A stretch of DNA of 64,000 bases from CAXMST01 sp963712765. GTDB taxonomy: Bacteria; Actinomycetota; Thermoleophilia; Solirubrobacterales; 70-9. Below the pieces are notes generated by a model that was not told the origin of the DNA, did not search any database, and saw only the letters and a program-made list of their open reading frames with translations. The stretch is taken from the NCBI GenBank assembly GCA_963712765.1, contig CAVQIX010000002.1:11360-75359 (forward strand). The letters run 5' to 3'. Positions 7,105 to 14,923 of the stretch are shown here, piece after piece; position 1 is the stretch's first letter, and the number at the start of each line of letters is the position of its first letter. A program made the position numbers and the translations under genes.

Positions 7105-8151
7105 TCGGCGCTCGGATAGGTTCGCCCGATGACGGCCGGAGCTGAGCGTTGTACCTGGTGCGGCCAGGCGGTGGAGCGGGATGACGGCTTCCGGGCGTAC
7201 GAGCCGGCAGGAGCCCGGCGCGCGACCTTCTGTCGGCTCGAGCACGTAGTGCCGTGGGTGATCCGCGATGCCCACTGGGAAGCCGGTTCCATCGACGAAC
7301 GGGCGGGCGTCGATGCGGGGCCGACGTGCTCGCACTGCGGGGCCGAGCTCGGTGACGTCCATGTGCTCCTCGTGCGACATCGTGGTGGGCACCGCATCCC
7401 CGACAGCTTCTGTGGTGTCGAGCACCTCGCGGCCTGGGCCAAGGCCGGGGGTCGCTGGCGCTGAGCTACCCGGCGCCCAGGCGCACCTGGTCGCCGCGAA
7501 GACCGACTGGTTGCCGGAGGCCGCGCCGTCGGGGGCATACCTCCGCACCTCCACGTCGAAGCCGGCGCCGGCGATCCGATCGGCCAGATCAGGCCCATAG
7601 ATGCGCACGTGGTCGTGCTGGCCGAAGCGGCGCTCCCGAACTTCGGGATCCTGCTCCCCGGGATCCTCGATCGTCTCTCTGATGTTGCCCGGGCGTGGCA
7701 CCATCACGGCCAGGAGGCCACCCGGCTCGCAGACCCGCGCGAGCTCGCTCAGCGCCGCGGCGTCGTCCGGTACGTGCTCGAGCACGTGGCTGCAGACGAT
7801 CAGGTCGAACTCGTCATCTTCGAAGGGGAGATCGGTTATGTCGGCTGCGACATCGGCCTTGCCGGGTTCGAGGTCGGCGGTGAGGTGACGCTCGACGCCG
7901 GTTTGCTCGATCAGCCCGCTCACCGAGGGCTCGGGCGCGAAGTGGAGTACGCGAGCGCCGGGAAGCGTGTGCGTGTCGGCGAAGAACATCGCGAGTGCCC
8001 GATGCCGCTCGAGTGAGCCGCAACCCAGGCAGAGCGCGTGTGGCCTGCCGTTGAACTCCGCGAACTGGCGCCAGCGTGCGCCGCAACAGGCGCAGCTCCG
8101 GTTGCGACCGAGGTGCCCGAGCATCCGCAGCCGGTGGCGGAGCCGGCCCAT
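7102..8151 (-). CDS. Zinc-ribbon SAM-dependent methyltransferase, C-terminal tail antisense to another gene
   Basis: 349 codons. An N-terminal zinc ribbon uses Cys20/Cys23 and Cys41/Cys44. A class I methyltransferase domain follows: RVLHFAPEPS as the SAM motif, TADLEP acidic residue, and DLIVCSHVLEHVPDD as motif IV typical of Methyltransf_11. The fold looks complete by about residue 222 (SVFAATR, near base 7486). The last ~125 codons run antisense through the zinc-finger gene, have the character of antisense translation and end at 7102. The ATG shares one base with the stop of the upstream hydrolase gene, so the two are probably co-transcribed. The substrate is unknown. A lost stop codon, a real tail or a sequence error are all possible. 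Confidence 0.78.
   Translation of the reverse strand: MGRLRHRLRMLGHLGRNRSCACCGARWRQFAEFNGRPHALCLGCGSLERHRALAMFFADTHTLPGARVLHFAPEPSVSGLIEQTGVERHLTADLEPGKADVAADITDLPFEDDEFDLIVCSHVLEHVPDDAAALSELARVCEPGGLLAVMVPRPGNIRETIEDPGEQDPEVRERRFGQHDHVRIYGPDLADRIAGAGFDVEVRRYAPDGAASGNQSVFAATRCAWAPGSSAPATPGLGPGREVLDTTEAVGDAVPTTMSHEEHMDVTELGPAVRARRPRIDARPFVDGTGFPVGIADHPRHYVLEPTEGRAPGSCRLVRPEAVIPLHRLAAPGTTLSSGRHRANLSERR
7117..7122 (+). promoter_or_regulatory. -10 hexamer of the zinc-finger gene
   Basis: TAGGTT, 6 nt upstream of ATG 7129, consistent with a leaderless transcript and with the plus-strand frame being expressed. Confidence 0.5.
7129..7464 (+). CDS. Small protein with two tandem CxxC...CxxEH putative zinc sites
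   Basis: 111 residues of unknown function. Two repeats are visible: CTWCG at residues 8-12 followed by FCRLEHVVPW, and CSHCG followed by FCGVEHLAAWA. Each repeat offers Cys-x2-Cys plus Cys-x2-Glu-His, a plausible treble-clef-like zinc site. There is no signal peptide or membrane segment. Start ATG 7129 has TAGGTT 6 nt upstream. The gene lies wholly antisense within the 3' part of the methyltransferase frame (7102-8151). The repeated cysteine pattern is the reason to treat this strand as coding. Function not inferred beyond metal binding. Confidence 0.7.
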   Translation: MTAGAERCTWCGQAVERDDGFRAYEPAGARRATFCRLEHVVPWVIRDAHWEAGSIDERAGVDAGPTCSHCGAELGDVHVLLVRHRGGHRIPDSFCGVEHLAAWAKAGGRWR

Positions 8152-9317
8152 CAGCGGCCCTTGTTCTGCTGTCCGCTCTTGCTCTTGCCGGACGCCTGCT
8201 TGCCCTTGCCGCCCGCGCCGTTGCCCTTGCTCTTTCCCTTGCCCCTCCCCTTGCGCGCCGCGCGGGCGGCCCTGCGCTCGGCTCGGGCCGCGGCGCGTTC
8301 GGCCTCCGCCTCGCGGCGAGCCGCCCGCTTGCGTGCGACCGCGAGCTCGACCGGCGTCGGAGCTGCCCCAGCGAATCGCAACAGCAGCTCGGCGGTCTCA
8401 GCCGGTGCCTCGAGATGGGGCGAATGGCCGATCCCGTCGAAGACCCGGGTCTCGGCTCCGGGGACGCCCTGGTACTCCTCCGCCGTCGACTCGGTATCGA
8501 CGATCTGGTCGTCGGAGCCGAGCACCGCCAGGAACGGGACGGCTGCGCGGGTGAGTCGCGAGACCATCGATTCGGCCTCGATGAACTCCCGCGAATCGGC
8601 CCCGGCTCCGTCGTAGGAGGAGAACGTCATCGCATCGTTGTCCTCGACGACCTGGTCCGGATCGCCGAACGCGGCCTCGAGGTCGAAGCCCGGCGCGAAG
8701 GCCGATTCGTACTCGGACTTGACCAATGCCGGAAAGCGCGCTCTCCAGAGGGCCTCACCGATGACCGGTGCGTAGGTGAGCCGGGCCAGGAATGGAAGGC
8801 TGGAGTCACCCTCGCTCGCCGGCGTCCCGAGGACAGCGACGCGGTCGACCAGCTCGCTCGCCTGCTCGGCGAGCTCCACGGCGACGTAGCCCCCCATCGA
8901 ATGCCCGACGACGGTCGCGCCCTCGACGCCGAGCGTGCTCAGGGCCTCGGCGACGGCGGTCGCCTGCTCGGGGATCGTGAAGCCACTCTTCGGCTTCTGC
9001 GAACCGCCGTGGCCGATCAGATCGATGCTGATCACCCGGTGTCGCTCGTTCAGGAGCGGGGCGAGCTGCTCGAACCAGTGCAGCGAGGTCGCGTAGCCGT
9101 GCAGGAGCACGATCGGTGCTCGCTCATCCTTGAGGCGCTCGGTCTGCGCCGGCATGTCGAGAACCTGGAGATCGACCGAGGAGAGCTCCTCGATCGTCGC
9201 GCCATCCGCGGTCACCTCGGCGGCGCGCGTCTCGCTGTCGACGACGGTTGTGTTGATCGCCAGCAGGACGGCGCCGATCACGCCGATCACGATCAGGACC
9301 TTCCAGCGGCGCTTCAC
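8151..9317 (-). CDS. Membrane-anchored alpha/beta hydrolase with basic low-complexity tail
   Basis: 388 residues, GTG start. One N-terminal membrane segment (residues ~6-25) places the catalytic domain outside or at the membrane surface. The hydrolase core is complete: oxyanion HGYATS at 73-78, nucleophile elbow GHSMGG with Ser140, acid in GSDDQIVD (Asp269/270) and His298 in GIGHSPHLEAP. From about residue 320 the protein becomes an Ala/Arg/Lys/Gly-rich tail (repeated GKGK and SGK units) likely to bind anionic polymers or the envelope. Substrate unknown; esterase or lipase activity is the default. Shares one base with the methyltransferase start. Confidence 0.85.
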   Translation of the reverse strand: MKRRWKVLIVIGVIGAVLLAINTTVVDSETRAAEVTADGATIEELSSVDLQVLDMPAQTERLKDERAPIVLLHGYATSLHWFEQLAPLLNERHRVISIDLIGHGGSQKPKSGFTIPEQATAVAEALSTLGVEGATVVGHSMGGYVAVELAEQASELVDRVAVLGTPASEGDSSLPFLARLTYAPVIGEALWRARFPALVKSEYESAFAPGFDLEAAFGDPDQVVEDNDAMTFSSYDGAGADSREFIEAESMVSRLTRAAVPFLAVLGSDDQIVDTESTAEEYQGVPGAETRVFDGIGHSPHLEAPAETAELLLRFAGAAPTPVELAVARKRAARREAEAERAAARAERRAARAARKGRGKGKSKGNGAGGKGKQASGKSKSGQQNKGR

Positions 9318-9348
9318 GCTGCGGCCATCCCGCTTGCCTACCCGACGC

Positions 9349-9939
9349 CTACCCGGACGCCTGCTCGGCGGTCAACCCGAGGGTCTCGGCCTCGGCGCTG
9401 AGGGCGTCGATCACGCGCTGGATGTGCTCGGTCTCATCAACGCCGAGCTCGGCGATCGCGCGCTGGATCTGGGGTCGGTCGACCTTGGCCGCAAACGACG
9501 GCTGCTTCAGCTTCTTTCGCACCGACTTGACCTTCATCCCCTCGATCCCGGTCGGCCGCACCAGGGCGCAGGCGGAGACGAAGCCGCTGAGCTCGTCGAC
9601 CGCAAAGAGCGTCTTCGCCATCGTCGTCTCGCGCGGAACCTCGAGGAACTCGGCGTGGCCGGCGACGGCATCGATGATCTCCGGCGGGTAGCCGAGTCGT
9701 CCGAGTTCCTTCAACGCGATTCGCGGGTGGCCGGTGCCGAGGTCGGGGTGCTTCTCGTAGTCGAGATCGTGGACGATGCCGGTGACCGCGTAGCGCTCGG
9801 GATCCTCACCCCACACCTCGGCGTAGGCGCGCATGCAAGCCTCGACCGCGAGGGCGTGCTTACGGAGGGAATCGGACTCGGTCCACTCGCAGAACAGCTC
9901 CCAGGCCTGCTCCCTTGTCGGCTCTGACGGATCGCTCAT
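9349..9939 (-). CDS. HD-domain phosphohydrolase
   Basis: 196 residues. Metal-binding HD pattern: His28 (SLRKHALAVE), His57-Asp58 (GIVHDLDYEKH), then conserved His in TGHPRI and GHAEFLE, with Asp in FAVDELSGF. This is the short single-domain HD family acting on nucleotides or other phosphoesters; the substrate is unknown. The gene is divergent from murA with 23 bp between start codons. Its TAGGGT (9 nt before ATG) overlaps the murA -10 on the other strand, so the two genes probably share one symmetric promoter element. Confidence 0.85.
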   Translation of the reverse strand: MSDPSEPTREQAWELFCEWTESDSLRKHALAVEACMRAYAEVWGEDPERYAVTGIVHDLDYEKHPDLGTGHPRIALKELGRLGYPPEIIDAVAGHAEFLEVPRETTMAKTLFAVDELSGFVSACALVRPTGIEGMKVKSVRKKLKQPSFAAKVDRPQIQRAIAELGVDETEHIQRVIDALSAEAETLGLTAEQASG

Positions 9940-9947
9940 CGAAGGGC

Positions 9948-9954
9948 TACCCTA
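9948..9954. promoter_or_regulatory. Overlapping bidirectional -10 elements of murA and the HD gene
   Basis: TACCCTA reads TACCCT on plus (9948-9953) and TAGGGT on minus (9954-9949). Each hexamer ends exactly 9 nt from the start codon of its gene (TTG 9963; ATG 9939). One heptamer can therefore supply the -10 for both directions. Confidence 0.6.
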
Positions 9955-9962
9955 GCCCAGCT

Positions 9963-11267
9963 TTGGAGAAGTTTGTCATCCAGGGCGGCACCCCGCTCTC
10001 GGGCGAGATCGTCGCCGCCGGCAACAAGAACGCGGCCCTGCCGCTGCTCGCCGCCTGCCTGCTCACCGATGAGGAGGTGACGCTGCGCAACATCCCGCGG
10101 ATCCGGGACACCGAGGCCCAGGTCGGGCTCCTGCAGGGGCTGGGGGTCAAGACCAAGTGGGTTGGGGACAACGACCTCACGCTGCAGGCAGACTCACTCG
10201 GCGATCGCGAGATCGACGAGTCGCTGGCGGCCCGGATCAGGGCCTCGTTCCTGCTCGCCGGCCCCCTGCTGGCTCGGTTCGGCGAGGTCCGGATGCCGCC
10301 ACCTGGCGGCGACACCATCGGGCGCCGTCGCCTCGATCCCCACCTCGATGCCTTCAAGGACCTGGGGGCCAAGCTCGAGGGCGACCGGATGATCGAGCTG
10401 ACCGCCCCCGACGGCCTGCGACCATGCTCCATCTTCCTCGACGAGCCCTCCGTGATGGCCACCGAGAACGCTCTGATGGCGGCCGCGCTCACAGAGGGGC
10501 CGACGACGATCGCCAACGCCGCTTCCGAGCCTCACGTCCAGGATCTCGCTCACCTGCTGACGAAGATGGGCGCCCAGGTCGAGGGGATCGGTTCCAACGT
10601 GATGACCGTGCACGGACGCGACCGCCTCGGCGGAGCAGATCACCGGATCTGCCCCGATCACATCGAGGTCGCGAGCTTCATGGCGCTCGCCGCCGCCACC
10701 GGGGGTGAGCTACGGATCCGCGATGCCGGGCCCGATCACCTCTACATGATCCGCCGTCAGTTCCGGCGCCTCGGGCTGCAGACGATGATCGAGGGGCAGG
10801 ATCTGCTGGTCCCACCGGAGCAGCGCCTCGCCGTCAAGGACGACATCGGTGATGCGATCGCGAAGATCGACGACGGCCCCTGGCCGGCCTTTCCGGCGGA
10901 CCTGACCTCGATCGCCCTGGCGCTCGCGACTCAGGCCGAGGGGACGATCCTGATCTTCGAGAAGATGTTCGAAAACCGCCTCTTCTTCACCGACAAGCTC
11001 GTATCGATGGGCGCTCGGATAACGCTCTGCGATCCTCATCGAGCGATCGTAAGCGGTCCGAGCCGGCTTCATGGTCAGCGGCTCGAGAGCCCCGACATCC
11101 GGGCCGGAATGGCGATGCTCATCGCGGCGCTGGCGGCCGAGGGCAGGTCGGAGATCGGCAACGTCGTGCAGATCGATCGCGGCTACGAGCGAATCGACGA
11201 GCGCCTGCGGGCCCTGGGCGCGCGCATCGAACGTGTCGCGACCGAGCCGGTCGCCGCTTCGGCCTGA
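9963..11267 (+). CDS. murA: UDP-N-acetylglucosamine 1-carboxyvinyltransferase MurA, Asp117 variant
   Basis: 434 residues; transfers enolpyruvate from PEP to UDP-GlcNAc, the first committed step of peptidoglycan synthesis in the cytosol. The two-domain EPSP-synthase-like fold is full length. Lys22 in NKNAALPLLA is the substrate-binding Lys. The active-site loop reads PPGGDTIGRRR, with Asp117 where fosfomycin-sensitive enzymes have Cys. TTG 9963 is chosen because the protein then begins at the normal MurA N-terminus (MEKFVIQGGTPL) and lies 9 nt after a TACCCT -10. GTG 9915 would add 16 residues and run into the divergent gene. hisZ follows after 54 bp. Confidence 0.92.
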   Translation: MEKFVIQGGTPLSGEIVAAGNKNAALPLLAACLLTDEEVTLRNIPRIRDTEAQVGLLQGLGVKTKWVGDNDLTLQADSLGDREIDESLAARIRASFLLAGPLLARFGEVRMPPPGGDTIGRRRLDPHLDAFKDLGAKLEGDRMIELTAPDGLRPCSIFLDEPSVMATENALMAAALTEGPTTIANAASEPHVQDLAHLLTKMGAQVEGIGSNVMTVHGRDRLGGADHRICPDHIEVASFMALAAATGGELRIRDAGPDHLYMIRRQFRRLGLQTMIEGQDLLVPPEQRLAVKDDIGDAIAKIDDGPWPAFPADLTSIALALATQAEGTILIFEKMFENRLFFTDKLVSMGARITLCDPHRAIVSGPSRLHGQRLESPDIRAGMAMLIAALAAEGRSEIGNVVQIDRGYERIDERLRALGARIERVATEPVAASA

Positions 11268-11276
11268 GGACCCATC

Positions 11277-11282
11277 TAGCCT
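11277..11282 (+). promoter_or_regulatory. Possible -10 for the histidine operon
   Basis: TAGCCT, 39 nt before the hisZ ATG. If used, it gives a short ~33-nt leader containing a GC-rich inverted repeat. Confidence 0.3.
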
Positions 11283-11321
11283 TTCGTTGCCGGCCGGTGG
11301 TCGCCGACCGGTGACCACGTC

Positions 11322-12326
11322 ATGACGCACCCGATCCCCACAGGCACCCGGGACATCCTCCCGGCCGAGATGCGCGAGCTTCGCGCGCTCGAGAGCTCCC
11401 TGCGTGAGCTGTTCGGTTCGCGCGGCTACGGCGAGGTCTCCACCCCCGCGATCGAGTTCGACGAGGTGCTCGCCAGGGGCGACGAGCGCATCGCCGCGGC
11501 CGCCTACCGCTTCTTCGATCCGGGGGGCGATCTGCTCGCTCTGCGGAGCGACATGACCGTGCCGATCGCCCGCCTGGTAGCCGACCGTTTCGGGGACGCC
11601 GAGCCGCCCTTCCGCCTCCACTACATCGGCACCGCATATCGTGCGATCCGGCCCCAGCGAGGTCAGCTGCGGGAGTTCCGCCAGGTCGGCGTCGAGCTGA
11701 TCGGTGCCAAGGCTCCGGACGGCACCGGCGAGTTGGTCGAGCTCCTCGTCTCCGCCCTCGATGCTGTCGGGCTCGGACGGGCGGTGGTCGGGCTCGGCGA
11801 CGCCGACCTGTTCCGCCAGTTGCTCGACGAGCTCGCGGTGGAGGGAGCGGCGCGGGATCGGATCCTTGACCGGCTTGCCGCCCACGACCTCGTCGCGATC
11901 GAGGCCGAGGCTGGTGAGCTCGCCGGCCTGGGCGAGGCGGAGCGCGGGCTGATCGTCCAGCTCTGCAGCCTCCGGGGCGGCGCTGAGGTGCTCGAGACGG
12001 CACGCCGGATCGGCGGCGAGGCGGTCGAGCGCGCCACCTCCCGTCTCGCCGAGACCTACGCCGGCCTCGAGCGCGCCGGGGTGGCTGACCGCGTCCAGCT
12101 CGACCTCGGCCTACTCCGCGATCTCGGCTATTACACGGGGGCGATCCTCGAGGTCTATGACCCCGCGCTGGGCCACATCCTCGGCGGCGGCGGGCGCTAC
12201 GACACTTTGATGGGGCGCTTCGGCCGCGATCTCCCCGCCGCGGGCTTCGCCCTCTATCTCGAGCGCGTGCACATCGCACAGGCCGAGGAGGAGCGCCTCG
12301 CCGCCGAGCGGGGTGGGGGGTCCTGA
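11322..12326 (+). CDS. hisZ: ATP phosphoribosyltransferase regulatory subunit HisZ
   Basis: 334 residues resembling the catalytic core of class II histidyl-tRNA synthetase but without its anticodon-binding domain. Motifs are PTGTRDILP at the start, LRSDMTVPIAR, YRAIRPQRGQLREFRQVGVE (motif 2 region) and GHILGGGGRYDTLMGRFG (motif 3 region). HisZ has no synthetase activity; it forms the hetero-octameric ATP phosphoribosyltransferase with short HisG and mediates histidine feedback. The next gene is indeed a short-form HisG, 2 bp downstream, which makes HisZ the right call over HisS. Confidence 0.92.
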   Translation: MTHPIPTGTRDILPAEMRELRALESSLRELFGSRGYGEVSTPAIEFDEVLARGDERIAAAAYRFFDPGGDLLALRSDMTVPIARLVADRFGDAEPPFRLHYIGTAYRAIRPQRGQLREFRQVGVELIGAKAPDGTGELVELLVSALDAVGLGRAVVGLGDADLFRQLLDELAVEGAARDRILDRLAAHDLVAIEAEAGELAGLGEAERGLIVQLCSLRGGAEVLETARRIGGEAVERATSRLAETYAGLERAGVADRVQLDLGLLRDLGYYTGAILEVYDPALGHILGGGGRYDTLMGRFGRDLPAAGFALYLERVHIAQAEEERLAAERGGGS

Positions 12327-12328
12327 CC

Positions 12329-13006
12329 GTGCGCGGCGTCGAGATGGCACACCCGCTTGACGCGGGCGAGAAGCTGCGTCTCGCACTGCCTCGTGGGGCG
12401 CTGTTCGAGGACTGCCTGGACACCCTCGACCGCGCCGGCTTCGACACTTCCGAACTCCGTGGCCCCTCGCGGTCGCTGATCTTCGAGCTCGACGAGCTGA
12501 CCCTGATCACGATGCGGCCCTCCGACGTGCCTACCTACGTCCAGGCGGGCGCCGCGCACCTCGGGATCACCGGCAAGGACGTGCTTGCCGAGCAGCGGGA
12601 ACGCGCCGTCTACGAGCTCGCCGACCTCGGCTTCGGGCGCTGCCGCATGGTGCTCGCGGCGCGTGAGGGCGACGACAGCCTCGAGCGTTCCTCCGATCGC
12701 CTTGGATTCATGCGGATCGCGACCAAGTACCGTCGCGTGGCGGAGGAGTACTTCGAGCGGACCGGGCGCCAGGTCGAGGTGATCGAGGTCAAGGGCTCGG
12801 TCGAGCTCGCGCCGCTGGTCGGGCTCGCCGACGGGATCGTCGATCTCGTCGACACAGGGCGGACGATGCGCGAGAACGGGCTCACCGAGCGCGAGCAGAT
12901 CACGGTCTGCACCGCCCGGCTGATCGCCAACCGCGTTGCCCACAAGCTCCGCGTCGATGAGATCGACGCGATGGTCGACCGGATCCGGGAAGCGGCGCAG
13001 TCGTGA
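12329..13006 (+). CDS. hisG: ATP phosphoribosyltransferase, short form
   Basis: 225 residues, the short HisG form lacking the C-terminal regulatory domain and dependent on HisZ. It condenses ATP and PRPP in step 1 of histidine synthesis. LALPRGALFED, the GITGKDVLAE loop and the PRPP-binding segment GIVDLVDTGRTMRENGL are present. GTG 12329 is preferred because a G-rich Shine-Dalgarno stretch lies about 10 nt upstream; ATG 12344 is an alternative that would still keep the fold. The end overlaps hisD by GTGA. Confidence 0.92.
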   Translation: MRGVEMAHPLDAGEKLRLALPRGALFEDCLDTLDRAGFDTSELRGPSRSLIFELDELTLITMRPSDVPTYVQAGAAHLGITGKDVLAEQRERAVYELADLGFGRCRMVLAAREGDDSLERSSDRLGFMRIATKYRRVAEEYFERTGRQVEVIEVKGSVELAPLVGLADGIVDLVDTGRTMRENGLTEREQITVCTARLIANRVAHKLRVDEIDAMVDRIREAAQS

Positions 13007-14283
13007 GGCTCGAGCGGCGCAGCTGGGACGGGTCCGGGCCGCGAGCGCTGGCCGCCGAGCTGCGTGCTTTCGCCCCGGCGCCGACCGCCATCGCGGCCGA
13101 CGTCGGCCGGCTCGTCGAGAGCGTCCGGGTCGGCGGCGACCGCAGGGTGATCGAGCTCGGCAAGCGGCTCGACGGTGTCGGTGTCGACACCCTTCGGGTT
13201 GGGCCGGAGCGCGTCGGCGAGGCCCGGAAAGAGATCGATCCCAGCCTCCTCGGCGCGCTCGAGATTGCGGCGGCGAACATCCGCAGCGTCGCGGAGCACC
13301 AGGTGCGCTCCGAATCCGCCACCGTCCGGCTTCCCCAGGGACACGAGGTCGAGGTCTCGGAGGTGCCCGTCGGCGCGGCCGGGATCTATGTCCCCGGCGG
13401 CCGGGCTCCCTATCCGTCGACCGCTTTGATGGGTGTGATCGCGGCGCGGGTGGCCGGCGTTGCGCGGGTGATCGTGGCGAGCCCGCCCGGACCGGCGGGC
13501 GAGCCCTCTGCGCCGGTCCTCGCCGCTTGCTCGATCGCCGGTGCAGACGAGGTGTACGCGGTCGGTGGGGCCCAGGCGATTGCCGCGATGGCGCTGGGGA
13601 CCGAGTCGATCGCGCCGGTCGACGTCGTCGCCGGGCCGGGGAGCCCCTGGGTCCAGGAGGCCAAGCTCGCCGTCGCCCGCGAGTGCGGGATCGACGGCTA
13701 CGCTGGACCCTCCGAGCTCGTCGTCGTCGCCGACGGTTCCGTTCCGGGCCGCTGGCTGGCCCTCGACGTTTGTGCTCAGGCCGAGCACGGGGCGGACGGG
13801 TTGCTCGTGGTGGTGGCCAGCGAGGCCGCCGCGCTGGATGAGCTCGAGCAGGCGCTCGGCGAATGCGCGGGGGGGCCGACGGTCTCCGACGCGCCGCTGG
13901 CGCTGGTCGAGGCGCCCGATCTCGAGGCGGCGATCAGGCTATCTGAGGCGCTCGCCCCCGAGCACCTTCAGCTCTTCTGCACCGGGGCCCGGGAGCTCTC
14001 GGCGACGGTCAGGACCGCCGGGTGCGTCTTCGCCGGGCCGTTGGGAGCGACTGCCTTCGGCGACTACGCCGCCGGGTCCAATCACGTGCTCCCGACGGGC
14101 GGAGCGGGTCGCTTCAGCGGGCCGCTCGGTCCCGGCAGCTTCCGGCGCAGGATCAGCGTCGTGGAAATGACTCCGGCCGCGGCCGTCGAACTGGCTCCGG
14201 TAGTCGACGAGATCGCGCGGGCCGAGGGCTTCGAGGTACACGGGGCATCGGCGATGGCGCGAGCAGCCAAGAGCGAGGAGTGA
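13003..14283 (+). CDS. hisD: Histidinol dehydrogenase
   Basis: 426 residues, normal family length. It catalyses the two final NAD-dependent oxidations of L-histidinol to L-histidine. Visible landmarks are YVPGGRAPYPSTALM, GPGSPWVQEAKLAVA (NAD site), YAGPSELVVVADG, the zinc ligands in CAQAEHGADG (Gln, His), the catalytic Glu/His in APEHLQL, and the GDYAAGSNHVLPTGG segment. GTG start overlaps the hisG stop by 4 bases. Confidence 0.94.
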   Translation: MRLERRSWDGSGPRALAAELRAFAPAPTAIAADVGRLVESVRVGGDRRVIELGKRLDGVGVDTLRVGPERVGEARKEIDPSLLGALEIAAANIRSVAEHQVRSESATVRLPQGHEVEVSEVPVGAAGIYVPGGRAPYPSTALMGVIAARVAGVARVIVASPPGPAGEPSAPVLAACSIAGADEVYAVGGAQAIAAMALGTESIAPVDVVAGPGSPWVQEAKLAVARECGIDGYAGPSELVVVADGSVPGRWLALDVCAQAEHGADGLLVVVASEAAALDELEQALGECAGGPTVSDAPLALVEAPDLEAAIRLSEALAPEHLQLFCTGARELSATVRTAGCVFAGPLGATAFGDYAAGSNHVLPTGGAGRFSGPLGPGSFRRRISVVEMTPAAAVELAPVVDEIARAEGFEVHGASAMARAAKSEE

Positions 14284-14285
14284 GA

Positions 14286-14876
14286 GTGGCAAGAGAAGCC
14301 TCAATCGAGCGCAGGACGAAGGAGACGGAGATTGAGCTCAGCCTCGATCTAGACGGGGGCGCCGTCGAGGCGGCAACCGGCGTCGGATTCCTCGATCACA
14401 TGCTGGAGCTGCTCGGCCGCCACGGACGCCTCGGCCTCAGGGTCCGCGCCAGCGGCGATCTCGCGACCGGCGCCCACCACACGGTCGAGGACGTCGGCAT
14501 CGCTTTCGGACAGGCGCTCGACGGCGCCCTCGCCGACCGGGCCGGGATCCGGCGCTACGCCCACACCGAGGTGCCGATGGACGAGGCGCTGGCCCGCTGC
14601 TCGCTCGACATCTCGGGCCGGCCCTTTCTGCGCTTCGAATCGGATCTCCCGCCGGTCTCTATCGCGGGCTTCGATACCGAGCTCTGCGAGGAGTTCTTCC
14701 GTGCCGCGGCGACCAGCGCCAAGCTCACCCTGCACCTCTCCAATCCCTACGGATCCAACGCTCACCACATGATCGAGGCGTGCTTCAAGGCCTTCGCCCG
14801 GGCGCTGCGTGAAGCGGTCTCGGTCGACCCCGGCGAAAGCGGCGTCCCGTCGACCAAGGGGACCCTGACCGACTGA
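14286..14876 (+). CDS. hisB: Imidazoleglycerol-phosphate dehydratase
   Basis: 196 residues, the monofunctional HisB type. GTG start lies 2 bp after the hisD stop. The Mn-binding signatures are intact: GVGFLDHMLELLGRHG, GAHHTVEDVGIAFGQA and SNAHHMIEACFKAFARAL. It dehydrates imidazole-glycerol phosphate to imidazole-acetol phosphate. The frame remains open further upstream inside hisD, but the family N-terminus (RRTKETEIELSL) fixes the start here. hisC is not in the window. Confidence 0.93.
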   Translation: MAREASIERRTKETEIELSLDLDGGAVEAATGVGFLDHMLELLGRHGRLGLRVRASGDLATGAHHTVEDVGIAFGQALDGALADRAGIRRYAHTEVPMDEALARCSLDISGRPFLRFESDLPPVSIAGFDTELCEEFFRAAATSAKLTLHLSNPYGSNAHHMIEACFKAFARALREAVSVDPGESGVPSTKGTLTD

Positions 14877-14911
14877 CCCGGGCGACCGCGACTTTTCCGC
14901 CCGTCTGGGGT

Positions 14912-14917
14912 TATCGT
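14912..14917 (+). promoter_or_regulatory. -10 hexamer of the glycoside hydrolase gene
   Basis: TATCGT 6 nt before ATG 14924. It gives the secreted enzyme its own start point within the histidine cluster. Confidence 0.5.
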
Positions 14918-14923
14918 TGGTCT

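Noticed and set aside
9915..9962. Earlier GTG start for murA
   Set aside because: It would overlap the divergent HD gene and its promoter, and adds residues with no counterpart in MurA.
11289..11321. Histidine attenuator ahead of hisZ
   Set aside because: The possible leader is only ~33 nt with no run of His codons and no terminator hairpin.
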